The position numbers were made by a program, and so were the translations under genes. 64,000 nucleotides of DNA from an uncultured Verrucomicrobiota bacterium (lineage in GTDB: Bacteria > Verrucomicrobiota > Kiritimatiellia > CAJWTS01): assembly GCA_913047795.1 (NCBI GenBank), contig CAJWTS010000004.1, positions 23,162 to 87,161 on the forward strand, written 5' to 3'. The notes under the pieces are model-generated. The model saw only the letters and a list, made by a program, of their open reading frames with translations, made no database searches and was not told the DNA's origin. This document shows, piece by piece, positions 21,372-29,678 of this stretch (within the stretch, counting starts at the first letter, position 1; each line of letters opens with the position of its first letter).

Positions 21372-21823
21372 GCGCGGTCCAGCAGCCCCTCGATTGCGGT
21401 TAAGAATTGGTTCACGTCGCGAAAACGGCGATAGACCGATGCGAACCTGACGTACGCGACCTCGTCCAACTTCTCAAGGCGCTCCATCACCTTCTTGCCT
21501 ATGATCTCGCTGGATACCTCACGCTCGTACTCGCTCTCGAGTTCATCGATGATGCTATCCACCATCGTTTCGATCGTATCCGAACTGATCGGTCGTTTTT
21601 CACAGGCGCGGCCGAGTCCCGCTGTAAGTTTGGTCCGATCGATCTCTTCGTGGCGGCCGTCGCGTTTGATGACGCGCAATTTGGCGCGAATGACTTCTTC
21701 GTAGGTTGTGAAGCGGTGCCCGCATTTCTGACACATGCGGCGCCGACGGATGACATCACCGCTCTTCGCCGAGCGACTATCGAGGACCTTGTCCTCAAGG
21801 TGGGCACATTTCGGACAGCGCAT
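21368..21823 (-). CDS. nrdR: transcriptional repressor NrdR
   Basis: NrdR is the nucleotide-sensing repressor of ribonucleotide reductase genes. The 151-residue protein has the N-terminal zinc ribbon MRCPKCAH followed by CQKCGHRFTTYE, then an ATP-cone domain beginning near VIKRDGRHEEIDRTKL. The length is normal. It starts 2 nt after the double-receiver protein gene and overlaps the unknown gene by 4 nt. No ribonucleotide reductase gene lies in the window, and I did not find a recognisable NrdR-box pair nearby. Confidence 0.97.
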   Translation of the reverse strand: MRCPKCAHLEDKVLDSRSAKSGDVIRRRRMCQKCGHRFTTYEEVIRAKLRVIKRDGRHEEIDRTKLTAGLGRACEKRPISSDTIETMVDSIIDELESEYEREVSSEIIGKKVMERLEKLDEVAYVRFASVYRRFRDVNQFLTAIEGLLDRA

Positions 21824-21825
21824 GA

Positions 21826-22608
21826 TCAGCCAATCACACCGTTAACGGCTGATGCGATATCTTCGCCCTCAGCCGAGGTCAGAAACTTTCGGATCCCCGT
21901 GCCCTTATCCGTATAGTCCGGGTGACCGCCATCTCCCACGGTGTCGTCGTAGAGTATGATTGGAATCGACTGGGTATTCGGCATCTTATGCAACAATTCG
22001 GATATCGCGTCACCGTTCATGTTCGCCAGGATCTGCTTCACGACAACAATATCCGGCTTCTCGATGATGGCACGTTCAAGCACATCGGGACCGGCAGCCA
22101 CCGACACCACATCGTAGCCCCGATTGCGCAACGCGCTGGAGATCAGGAGCGCGGCCTGCGCGTCGTCCTCCGCGAGCAGAACGCGGCCGCCGCCGTCGGA
22201 GGAGCTACTCCCCGACCCCACCGTCTCGCCACTGCGCAGAAAGATGATGCGCGCCACTTCGGCGAGCAGCACCTGCGGATCACAAGGCTTTGCGACAAAG
22301 CCGTCCACTTCGACTTCGGCAAAGAATTCGGCCATGTTGGCACGAGCGGTCAAGACCATCACGGGGTACCGTGGCTTGCCACTGGAGTCGGAGGCCTCTC
22401 GCAGAAAACCGACGCCGCCCATACCCGGCATGCTCATATCGAGAATAATCAGGTCCGGCGTCAGGTCCTCGATAACCTTCAGCCCCTGCTCCCCGCTATT
22501 AGCGGTCATGACGTCGTACCCGTCATGTATCAGAAAATCGCTCAAGGTAATCAACAGGCTGGTATCGTCGTCGATCAGTAGGATCTGCTTCTTTACGCGG
22601 TCTTCCAT
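21826..22608 (-). CDS. double-receiver response regulator without output domain
   Basis: The 260-residue protein consists of two receiver domains joined by a Ser/Gly-rich linker (about 126-141). The first (residues 7-125) is complete, with acidic pocket IDDDTS, phospho-acceptor D57 in LIILDMSMPGMGG, Thr in VLTARA and K107. The second (142-260) keeps the acidic pocket AEDDA, but the phospho-acceptor position is Lys191 (DIVVVKQIL), so it is a pseudo-receiver. No DNA-binding or enzymatic domain is present. It lies 21 nt after the hybrid kinase gene and 2 nt before nrdR, and AAGGAGA precedes its ATG. Confidence 0.9.
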   Translation of the reverse strand: MEDRVKKQILLIDDDTSLLITLSDFLIHDGYDVMTANSGEQGLKVIEDLTPDLIILDMSMPGMGGVGFLREASDSSGKPRYPVMVLTARANMAEFFAEVEVDGFVAKPCDPQVLLAEVARIIFLRSGETVGSGSSSSDGGGRVLLAEDDAQAALLISSALRNRGYDVVSVAAGPDVLERAIIEKPDIVVVKQILANMNGDAISELLHKMPNTQSIPIILYDDTVGDGGHPDYTDKGTGIRKFLTSAEGEDIASAVNGVIG

Positions 22609-22629
22609 GTCCCACTTGTCTCCTTCATC

Positions 22630-24213
22630 CTATTGAAAAAATGCCGCTCGCCCGATAAACGCGCCGTTCACACGTTGCAAGAATTCCGCAGCCACCCAGG
22701 GCTTGCTCAACGCCGGAATCTCGAAATTATTCAATATTTCAAATTTCGCTTGATCCACGTGCCCGGCCGACAGTACGACGATCGGTATCTTGCTTGTCGC
22801 CTGCTCGGTCTTCATTTTCAGGATAATAGAGCAGCCATCCAGCTTAGGCAATACCAGGTCCAATACAACAAGATCCGGTTTATTGAATATAACCTTTTCG
22901 AGGCCCTCCTCGCCATCGGAGGCCGTGATGACGCAATAGCCATGCTGTTCGAGTTGTGCCACGATCGTGGCCTGCGTGGTCGCGTCATCCTCCACAACAA
23001 GCACGGTCGGCGGAGACGAGATAGGCAGCCCGAAAGCGACCAGGGTGCCACCCTCCGCGTTCGGCGGAGGACTCACGATTTCCAGATAACCGCCGTGCAG
23101 ATCGATGATCTCTTTCGAGATCGGCAGCCCGAGCCCCGAACCGCTTACGTGTTCGCCGACGCGGTAGTACATTTCCGTCACGTGATCGATCGACTCCGGA
23201 GGAATACCCAGGCCGTTGTCCTGCACCTCGACGCGGGCGAACCCTTCGCGCGTTGGGTCATCCTTGACCCGCACGTCGATCGAACCGCCATCCAACGTAT
23301 ACTTGACGGCGTTACCAATAATGTTCACCACCACGCGCTCCATCTTCGTGGGGTCGCAATCCGCAAACCATGCGTCGCGACCGGTCTCCACCGTAAGCGT
23401 CTGCGTCTTTGCATCGACCTGGACCTGCAACGATGCGGCACCGTTCGATACGAGACCCGCTAGCGGAATATGCGTTTTGGACAGCACAAGCGAATTGTCC
23501 TCAATTCTGCGCAGATCCAGAATATCGTTTACGGATCCCCACAGGCGCCGGCAGTCACCGTCGAGTAATTCAAGATGGGTCCGAACGCGATCGGATATAT
23601 CGCCGGCAACCCCCTTCAAGACGTTCGTGATCGCGTAAAGCATTGACGTCAACGGCGTGCGCAGTTCGTGAGAGACGTTGTATACGAACTGCGACTTCGC
23701 CTTGTCGTGCTCCTTGAGTTGCTCGTATGCGTCTTCCAAGGCAACGAGCGCCTGCCGACGAACCGTGATGTCGCGAATCGTGAAACAAAGTTGATCGTTT
23801 TCCGAGAGGTCAATTCGGCCGACGCCGATTTCTGCGGGAAAAACTGACCCGTCGCGGCGCACGCAATCAGCTTCGATGACCATGTTCTGACGCGTCGCAA
23901 GTTGATCGTTGACGCGCTCCATCAACAACCGGTCCGCCCCGGAAATAAACTCAAGGATGGGCCGCGTTACGAGATCACCGCGCGAAACCTGGAAGAGTTC
24001 CTCGACGCGCCGATTGCAACGGGAGATAACGCCTTCCCGGTTAGCGATGACAAGTCCGTCGAAAAGCCCCTCGAGAAGATTGGTGTACTGGGCATCGCCA
24101 GCAATCGTCGATTCCGGGCGCGAACCGTCATAAGCCGCATCGGATGGCGGTGCAATAACGGTTGTTGCCGGTCGTACCTGGAGCCGTTTTGTTTTTGCGC
24201 TATCGGCCTTCAT
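22630..24213 (-). CDS. hybrid histidine kinase (PAS-HisKA-HATPase-REC)
   Basis: This is a 527-residue soluble kinase with no membrane segment. A PAS domain spans about 43-155 (DGLVIANREGVISRCNRRVE; RRDGSVFPAEIG). HisKA carries phospho-His H182 in VSHELRTPLTS. The ATPase domain has an N box with N301, DNGLGIPP and GSGLGLPIS. A C-terminal receiver has EDD at 408-410 and D452 in LDLVLPKLDG. It should sense a cytoplasmic signal and pass phosphate to its own receiver or to the double-receiver protein encoded next. It is the first gene of the operon that ends with purC. Confidence 0.93.
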   Translation of the reverse strand: MKADSAKTKRLQVRPATTVIAPPSDAAYDGSRPESTIAGDAQYTNLLEGLFDGLVIANREGVISRCNRRVEELFQVSRGDLVTRPILEFISGADRLLMERVNDQLATRQNMVIEADCVRRDGSVFPAEIGVGRIDLSENDQLCFTIRDITVRRQALVALEDAYEQLKEHDKAKSQFVYNVSHELRTPLTSMLYAITNVLKGVAGDISDRVRTHLELLDGDCRRLWGSVNDILDLRRIEDNSLVLSKTHIPLAGLVSNGAASLQVQVDAKTQTLTVETGRDAWFADCDPTKMERVVVNIIGNAVKYTLDGGSIDVRVKDDPTREGFARVEVQDNGLGIPPESIDHVTEMYYRVGEHVSGSGLGLPISKEIIDLHGGYLEIVSPPPNAEGGTLVAFGLPISSPPTVLVVEDDATTQATIVAQLEQHGYCVITASDGEEGLEKVIFNKPDLVVLDLVLPKLDGCSIILKMKTEQATSKIPIVVLSAGHVDQAKFEILNNFEIPALSKPWVAAEFLQRVNGAFIGRAAFFQ

Positions 24214-24248
24214 GAGGCATTTCGTTCGCGTTGCATGGGTCCCTATCT

Positions 24249-24275
24249 TCTATAGTTTTGTCAGAAGTTCGTCAA
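24249..24275 (-). promoter_or_regulatory. candidate promoter of the histidine kinase operon
   Basis: On the - strand TTGACG (24275-24270) is followed after 15 bp by TATAGA (24254-24249), about 35 bp before the kinase ATG. Both hexamers are close to consensus, but the 15-bp spacing is shorter than ideal. Confidence 0.4.
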
Positions 24276-24342
24276 TCGCAAGGGTCTTTCGAAACTGAAC
24301 ATATTCCGTGTGACGCAAACCTGAAACCTGTATAACGGCTGA

Positions 24343-24846
24343 GTGGGTATCTGGGAAAGCGAGATTGAACGGGTTCTGCAGGCGGCCCTCGGTACGCCGG
24401 AGACAATGGTCGAGACGGTCGTGCTGACCGTCCTCATGTCTCTGACGGGTCTTGTCGTATTGCTGAATACCGGCAACAAAACCGGCCTCACCAATATGAG
24501 CATCCCCCGAGCCGTGATCTCTCTCGTTATCCTCGTCGGGCTGGCACTTGTCGTAGCGGTGGCACTGCGGCTATACGCTGTTGATAAGCTGCCCCGCGAA
24601 CGACAGGGCTGGTCGATCATCGCCATTGTCGGAGCGACCTATCTGATCGCCATGATTCCGATTCTTTGTAGGCTGTATCGAGCAAATTACATCGCTGTGC
24701 TGATACCGGTCTCGGTCAGCGTGCTCGCGATGCTCGGTGCGCTGATGATCACACGTGCGGCGTTCGACGGGATCCGCGCGGGTGGGCTCGGATTCGGAAA
24801 GGTCAGGGATCGCGCCCATACACACGACGGGGTTCTCAACCGGTAG
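24343..24846 (+). CDS. small integral membrane protein, unknown function
   Basis: This is a 167-residue protein with a GTG start and four hydrophobic segments: MVETVVLTVLMSLTGLVVLL, AVISLVILVGLALVVAVAL, WSIIAIVGATYLIAMIPIL and IAVLIPVSVSVLAMLGALMI. The C-terminal tail is short and basic. I recognise no family. It diverges from the histidine kinase gene and precedes tRNA-Val by 66 bp. It could be a small membrane assembly or sensor protein. The clean membrane topology supports a real gene. Confidence 0.6.
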   Translation: MGIWESEIERVLQAALGTPETMVETVVLTVLMSLTGLVVLLNTGNKTGLTNMSIPRAVISLVILVGLALVVAVALRLYAVDKLPRERQGWSIIAIVGATYLIAMIPILCRLYRANYIAVLIPVSVSVLAMLGALMITRAAFDGIRAGGLGFGKVRDRAHTHDGVLNR

Positions 24847-24869
24847 CTTTCTGCACCTTGGTGGACCGG

Positions 24870-24897
24870 TTGACAATCGCGGCAGATCCGGTAGCCT
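24870..24897 (+). promoter_or_regulatory. candidate promoter of tRNA-Val
   Basis: A perfect TTGACA (24870-24875) is followed after 16 bp by TAGCCT (24892-24897), 15 bp before the mature tRNA 5' end. The -10 hexamer matches consensus at only three positions. Confidence 0.45.
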
Positions 24898-24912
24898 TCT
24901 CTTCACGACTGC

Positions 24913-24984
24913 GGGCGGTTAGCTCAGTGGAAGAGCGCTTGCCTTACAAGCAAGATGTCGACAGTTCAAATCTGTCACCGCCCA
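24913..24984 (+). tRNA. tRNA-Val (anticodon UAC)
   Basis: The cloverleaf is complete. The 7-bp acceptor stem pairs GGGCGGT (24913-24919) with ACCGCCC (24977-24983) and discriminator A24984. The D arm is GCTC...GAGC. The anticodon stem is CTTGC/GCAAG with loop CTTACAA, and the anticodon TAC lies at 24945-24947. The T arm is GACAG-TTCAAAT-CTGTC. The 3' CCA is not encoded and must be added afterwards. Confidence 0.96.
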
Positions 24985-25064
24985 TTCGACTCCAGTGCTA
25001 TACCCACACGCGTAGAGCCTGTGGCCAGGAGATTTCACTCCCGGATAGTTAAGAGGCGTAGATA

Positions 25065-25643
25065 ATGGAACAGCAGATTATTGGCATTCTGGGCTCCGGC
25101 AAGGGGTCGAACATGGCGTCGATCGCCGAGGCGATCGACGGCGGTCGATTGAACGCGCGCATCGGGTGTGTCATATCTGATGTCGAAGGTGCCGGCATTC
25201 TCGATCGCGCCGAGCAATTGAATATTCCCGCGTTCTTCATTAGCGGCGATCCGTATCGGACGAAACTCGACGGCGACGCAGAACAGCGATACCTCGCCGT
25301 TTTGCGAGAGCACGGGGTCCAACTTGTGGCGTTGGCTGGTTTTATGCGGATCCTCAAGAAGGGTCTTCTGGATGCCTACCCAGATCGAATCATCAATATC
25401 CACCCTTCCCTTCTTCCGGCCTTCCCGGGTCTCGCGGCCTGGGAACAGGCTCTGGATGACGGGGCAAAGGTCACCGGCTGCACGGTGCATTTCGTCGACA
25501 CGGGCACGGACACGGGCCGGGTGATCCTCCAGAAGGTCGTGCATGTCGCGGACGACGATACCCCCGGGAGCCTACATGCCCGTATTCAGGAACAGGAACA
25601 CCTGGCCTATCCAGAGGCGTTAGGCACGATCATTCAGAAATAG
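25065..25643 (+). CDS. purN: phosphoribosylglycinamide formyltransferase
   Basis: PurN transfers a formyl group from 10-formyl-tetrahydrofolate to GAR in purine synthesis. The 192-residue protein has the phosphate-binding GILGSGKGSNM loop at the N-terminus, the active-site segment NIHPSLLPAFPG with catalytic Asn and His, and GCTVHFVDTGTDTG with the catalytic Asp. AAGAGG precedes the ATG by 8 nt. The gene follows tRNA-Val by about 80 bp. purC is also in the window but on the other strand, so the purine genes are scattered. Confidence 0.96.
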   Translation: MEQQIIGILGSGKGSNMASIAEAIDGGRLNARIGCVISDVEGAGILDRAEQLNIPAFFISGDPYRTKLDGDAEQRYLAVLREHGVQLVALAGFMRILKKGLLDAYPDRIINIHPSLLPAFPGLAAWEQALDDGAKVTGCTVHFVDTGTDTGRVILQKVVHVADDDTPGSLHARIQEQEHLAYPEALGTIIQK

Positions 25644-25673
25644 GCCCATTGCGGCAGGTTGGCGATCCGTCGC

Positions 25674-25715
25674 GAATATTGGGGTGGACTCTCTGGGCTG
25701 TATTCCCTAATATTC
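25674..25715 (+). repeat. inverted repeat upstream of hisG
   Basis: GAATATTGGGG (25674-25684) and CCCTAATATTC (25705-25715) are inverted with one mismatch around a 20-bp loop. The pair lies 31 bp after purN and 41 bp before hisG. It could be a purN terminator stem without a T-run, or a regulator-binding site for hisG. Confidence 0.5.
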
Positions 25716-25756
25716 CCAGCTTTTGTTGATCGACCCCTTAGAAAATACATCCCGAC

Positions 25757-26632
25757 ATGAATAAGCTCATACTAGGACTTCCCAAGGGCAGCCTGCAGGA
25801 GACGACCTTCCATCTCATGGCCAAGGCCGGCTTCCCGGTGACGTCCAGTGCGCGGTCATATATGCCGCGCACCGACGATCCGGAACTTGAGATTCGGCTG
25901 ATCCGCGCGCAGGAGATCAGCCGATACGTCGAACTGGGCATGCTGGATGCCGGCATGACGGGCTACGACTGGATTGTAGAAAACGGTTCTGATGTCGAGT
26001 TCGTCTCCGAACTGGTCTACGCCAAACAGGGCATGCGGCCCGTACGCTGGGTGGTCGCCGTGCCAGAAGACTCCTCGATCCAGGGCGTTGCCGATCTTGC
26101 GGGCAAGCGAATCGCGACGGAGGCTGTTGGCCTCACGAATACCTACCTGCAAAAGCACGGGGTTACGGCTGACGTGGAATTCTCCTGGGGCGCGACGGAG
26201 GTCAAGGCACCCGAGCTCGTCGACGCCATTGTGGAGTTGACGGAAACGGGTTCGTCCCTACGAGCGAATAATCTTCGCATAGTGGACACCATCCTCGAAT
26301 CAACAACGCGACTGATCGCCAACAAGGACGCATGGTCTGGGGATCAGTGGAAACGTGCGAAAATAGAACGTCTCGCACTCCTTCTGGAAGGCGCCCTGGC
26401 AGCGGAGAAGAAAGTTCTCGTGAAATTGAATGCGCCGGAAGGTCGGGCTGACGTGATCGCGGGCATTCTCCCCTCCCTGCAGGCCCCCACCGTAAATCAA
26501 TTGAATACCGAAGGATGGGTGGCGATCGAATCCGTTGTCGACGAGAGTGTCATCCGTGAGATCGTGATGGAACTGAAAGAGGCCGGCGCGACCGGCATCA
26601 TCGAATTACCGTTAAATAAGATCATTCCGTAA
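25757..26632 (+). CDS. hisG: ATP phosphoribosyltransferase (long form)
   Basis: HisG catalyses the first step of histidine synthesis, joining ATP and PRPP. At 291 residues this is the long, self-regulated form with a C-terminal ACT-like domain (from about residue 215), so no HisZ partner is needed. LGLPKGSLQ at the N-terminus, LGMLDAGMTGYDW, and DAIVELTETGSSLRANNL with the PRPP-binding segment identify it. It stands alone here; the rest of the histidine pathway is elsewhere. An inverted repeat lies upstream. Confidence 0.96.
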   Translation: MNKLILGLPKGSLQETTFHLMAKAGFPVTSSARSYMPRTDDPELEIRLIRAQEISRYVELGMLDAGMTGYDWIVENGSDVEFVSELVYAKQGMRPVRWVVAVPEDSSIQGVADLAGKRIATEAVGLTNTYLQKHGVTADVEFSWGATEVKAPELVDAIVELTETGSSLRANNLRIVDTILESTTRLIANKDAWSGDQWKRAKIERLALLLEGALAAEKKVLVKLNAPEGRADVIAGILPSLQAPTVNQLNTEGWVAIESVVDESVIREIVMELKEAGATGIIELPLNKIIP

Positions 26633-26650
26633 CAGGCGGATTCCTGCTGG

Positions 26651-26676
26651 TGCCGCCGTTGGCGGTACCCTATAAT
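26651..26676 (+). promoter_or_regulatory. consensus -10 element with upstream hairpin before the COX24-like gene
   Basis: A perfect TATAAT lies at 26671-26676, 20 bp before the mini-gene's start. A CCGCC-GTT-GGCGG hairpin (26653-26665, extendable by two weaker pairs) sits in the spacer region. No good -35 hexamer is visible at 16-18 bp, so the promoter may depend on an activator. Confidence 0.4.
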
Positions 26677-26696
26677 AACAGTCCTAAGGAGAGCAC

Positions 26697-26786
26697 GTGG
26701 GCTCCATTAAGAAAAAGCGACGCAAGAAAATGTCGAAGCATAAGTGCCGAAAGCGCTCGCGAAGCAATCGGCACAAAAACAAGTAA
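26697..26786 (+). CDS. 29-residue basic AURKAIP1/COX24-domain mini-protein
   Basis: A GTG start preceded by AAGGAG (26686-26691) opens a 29-codon frame ending TAA at 26784-26786. The product begins MGSIKKKRRKKMSKHKCRK and continues with further Arg, Lys and Asn residues. More than half of its residues are basic. The MGSIKKKRRKKMSKHK core matches the small AURKAIP1/COX24-domain proteins of Bacteroidetes, actinobacteria and PVC bacteria, thought to be ribosome-associated. A strong ribosome-binding site and a TATAAT element support expression. It lies between hisG and the TPR lipoprotein gene and is easily missed because of its size. Confidence 0.85.
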   Translation: MGSIKKKRRKKMSKHKCRKRSRSNRHKNK

Positions 26787-26801
26787 GGCGAGGTCGTCTA
26801 G

Positions 26802-28607
26802 ATGAGATTTGTGCGGCTCAGCATCTGCACGGTCATACTCATGGCCGGATGCCGCACCCATCTGGATCACGCCCGTTCCGGGCCGGACTCTGCCCTTACT
26901 CCGCTTGTTTCCGATTTCGCAGAAGCGCTCGCGTATTACAGTCAGGGCGTCATAAGTGAGAAGGCGCACCCCCGTCTCCGCTCACGTGCGCTGGACGCCT
27001 ACCAGCGAACCATCGATCGCGACCCGTCGACGTATGCGAACTATTCGCGCGTGGCCGATCTCTACATGCAACTCGGAGATGCGAACCAGGCCATCGAGGT
27101 CATGCGGGAGGCCTGCCGGCGCGCCCCGGACTCGTATGCTGCGCGGATGAAACTCGGGTGGCATTTCCAGGTTGCGGAGCGCTTCGAGGATGCGGCGAAA
27201 GTTTATCGCGATACGCTCGGCATCTCGAATCAAGTCGGCATGGCCTACGCTCGGTTGGCTTATGTGCACTTGCAACTGGACCAGCCGATCGAATCGAAAC
27301 GAGTCCTCGACGACGGACTGAATCGCGCGGCGGATACGAAAGTCCTTATTGACACGTATACATTAGTCGCGTCCGAGCTGCAGTCGCGGGATCGCTTTCG
27401 TGAAGCGGCCGTCTGCTTTCAACGCGTGCACGACCTGCGGCCGGACGATCTTTCCATCAGCGAGAACCTGATCGGCTGTTACGTCGGTGCGGGCGACACC
27501 AACCAGGCCGTTTCGGTCGTCGACGAAATCGCAAAGATCGAAGACGGCCGTCCCACGAACTACAACTTCGAGCTGGGTCGGATCTACGAATCGCTGCATC
27601 GACTCGACAAGGCCAGTCGATTTTATCAATTGGCTATGGACGAGAATCCTGAAGCCGTCACGCCTCTCTTTCGCCTTGCCTCCGTGCACATCGAGAACAA
27701 CGAGAATGCCGCCGCCCTGGCGATTCTCAAGGACCTGATCCTGCGACTGCCGGAGAACGCGATGCTGTGGACGCTCAAGGGCGAAATCCATGAGCGCATT
27801 GGCGCAATCGACGAAGCGAAGGCGCATTACCAACAGGCGACCGATCTGCCGCTAAGCAGCAGCCTGCCATTTATACGGCTGGCCATTCTGCAATTGCAGC
27901 GCGATGGCGTCGAGATAGCGATCCAGACGCTGATTCGCGGCACGGCCGATTTCGGCGAAGACACGACCCTACAGACCATCCGAGGGTGGGTCTACTACGT
28001 CAGTTCACAATACGTGGAGGCGCTGGCCGCGTTCGAAGAGGTCGAAGCAATCGCCGCCAGGCAGCACATGGAGCCGGGCGCACTGCACGACATGTACCAT
28101 TACTGGTATGCCGCCACATGCGAACGAAACGGACTCTACGACCGCGCAGAGAAATTGTTTCGTGTCTGTATCAAGCGCGACCCGACCGATCACCCGCCGC
28201 TCAACTACCTGGCGTACATGTGGGCCGAGCAGGGCACACATCTCGACGAGGCGCTCGACTTCGTCACGCGCGCCACGGCCGCGGATCCGGAGAACGGCGC
28301 CTATATCGACACGCTCGCGTGGCTCTATTACAAACTGGGCAAGTACGAACAGGCGCTCAAACATATCAAACATGCGCGTACATTGATTCCCGATGATCCT
28401 GTTATTACGGACCATCTTGGAGACGTGCACTTCGCCCTCGACCACAAGGATGCCGCCGTGCGCTACTGGAAAGAGAGTTACAGGCTAGACTCCGGCGACA
28501 AGAAAGTCGCTGATAAGCTCACCCGGCAAGGCGTTGATCTCGAGCTTCTGAAGCGAGACATCGAAGCGCTCGGACACGAGAAGGCCGGTTCGGCCACCAA
28601 GGACTGA
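26802..28607 (+). CDS. TPR-repeat lipoprotein
   Basis: The 601-residue protein has a lipoprotein signal peptide (MRFVRLSICTVILMAGC) with the lipidated Cys at residue 17. The mature part is an almost continuous array of tetratricopeptide repeats, recognisable from NYSRVADLYMQLGDANQAIEV, KVYRDTLGISNQVGMAYARL, NFELGRIYESLHRLDKASRF and DTLAWLYYKLGKYEQALKH. Such lipoproteins usually act as scaffolds at the outer membrane, for example in polysaccharide or protein export. It starts 15 nt after the COX24-like gene and is followed by a glycosyltransferase, which hints at envelope glycan work but does not prove it. Confidence 0.87.
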   Translation: MRFVRLSICTVILMAGCRTHLDHARSGPDSALTPLVSDFAEALAYYSQGVISEKAHPRLRSRALDAYQRTIDRDPSTYANYSRVADLYMQLGDANQAIEVMREACRRAPDSYAARMKLGWHFQVAERFEDAAKVYRDTLGISNQVGMAYARLAYVHLQLDQPIESKRVLDDGLNRAADTKVLIDTYTLVASELQSRDRFREAAVCFQRVHDLRPDDLSISENLIGCYVGAGDTNQAVSVVDEIAKIEDGRPTNYNFELGRIYESLHRLDKASRFYQLAMDENPEAVTPLFRLASVHIENNENAAALAILKDLILRLPENAMLWTLKGEIHERIGAIDEAKAHYQQATDLPLSSSLPFIRLAILQLQRDGVEIAIQTLIRGTADFGEDTTLQTIRGWVYYVSSQYVEALAAFEEVEAIAARQHMEPGALHDMYHYWYAATCERNGLYDRAEKLFRVCIKRDPTDHPPLNYLAYMWAEQGTHLDEALDFVTRATAADPENGAYIDTLAWLYYKLGKYEQALKHIKHARTLIPDDPVITDHLGDVHFALDHKDAAVRYWKESYRLDSGDKKVADKLTRQGVDLELLKRDIEALGHEKAGSATKD

Positions 28608-28616
28608 GCAACCCGC

Positions 28617-29678
28617 TTGGCCAGCATTCACCAATTAACCGCAGGGTTCGCGAAGGGCGACGCGATAAGCAACCAGGTGCTTGCGATGCGCCGCATCTTT
28701 CGCTCCTGGGGCTGCGCATCCGACATCTTCAGCGAACGCGGGCGAATCCTTCCGGAACTGCGCGGCGACGCCTATGACGCGTCCGAGGCAGGCGAGCGAA
28801 TCGATGCCGCAGACATTGCAATCCTGCATCTGTCCATCGGGTCGCCGGTCAACGAGATCTTTTCGAACCTGCCGTGCAAAAAGGTGATCTACTACCACAA
28901 TATTACACCGCCGCGGTTCTTTGAACACGTACAGAATCGAACCGCCGAGATGTTGCGTCGCGGCCGGGACCAGGCCCGCGCGCTGAGCGGAGTCGCCGAC
29001 GTTAACGCCGCCGTCAGCGCGTTTAACGCACGCGAACTCGTCGAAATGGGTTACGACTCCCCGTCGGTGGTGCCGCTCGTTCTCGACCTGAACCTCGTGA
29101 AAGCCGTTAACCGGAACGTACGACGACCGGGAAGTCCGGTCACCGTGCTTTCGGTCGGGCGCTGCGCACCTAACAAACGCATCGAGCACAGCCTGCTTGC
29201 CTTTGCGTATCTACAGCGATATGTTCAGCCCAATTCTCGCTTCGTTCACGTCGGCTCGTACGCCGGAACGGAAGCCTACTACCATGTCTTGCGTTCGATG
29301 ATCCGTTCCCTGGAGCTCGAGAACGTTCAGTTCACGGGGTCGGTAAGCCAGGACGAACTGAACGAGCAATACGGCGCGGCGACGATTTTCCTTTGCATGA
29401 GCGAGCATGAAGGGTTTTGCATTCCCGTGCTCGAGAGCATGGTTCACGATGTACCGGTTATTGCCTACGCGGCGGGCGCCATACCGGACACAATGGATAC
29501 GGCAGGCGTTCTCGTGATCGAAAAAGAATATGAAACCCTCGCCGAGTTGATCAATCGTGTCGCGGACGACGAGACGGTTCGGTCGGCAATCCTTGCGTCC
29601 CAACGCCAGCGCATCGCGCGCTATCAGGCGACCGATGTGGACGCCCTGTTGCGCGACCTTCTGAAGGAGCTGATGTGA
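28617..29678 (+). CDS. glycosyltransferase family 4-type
   Basis: The 353-residue protein has an apparent TTG start 9 nt after the TPR gene and no strong ribosome-binding site. It has a GT-B fold. The N-terminal domain contains IHQLTAGFAKGDAISNQ and VIYYHNITPPRFF. The C-terminal donor domain contains VLSVGRCAPNKRIEHSL, FTGSVSQDEL and the GT4 signature SEHEGFCIPVLESM with its two acidic residues. It probably transfers a sugar from a nucleotide sugar to a glycan or lipid acceptor; the acceptor is unknown. The stop overlaps the thiL start by 4 nt. Confidence 0.85.
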   Translation: MASIHQLTAGFAKGDAISNQVLAMRRIFRSWGCASDIFSERGRILPELRGDAYDASEAGERIDAADIAILHLSIGSPVNEIFSNLPCKKVIYYHNITPPRFFEHVQNRTAEMLRRGRDQARALSGVADVNAAVSAFNARELVEMGYDSPSVVPLVLDLNLVKAVNRNVRRPGSPVTVLSVGRCAPNKRIEHSLLAFAYLQRYVQPNSRFVHVGSYAGTEAYYHVLRSMIRSLELENVQFTGSVSQDELNEQYGAATIFLCMSEHEGFCIPVLESMVHDVPVIAYAAGAIPDTMDTAGVLVIEKEYETLAELINRVADDETVRSAILASQRQRIARYQATDVDALLRDLLKELM

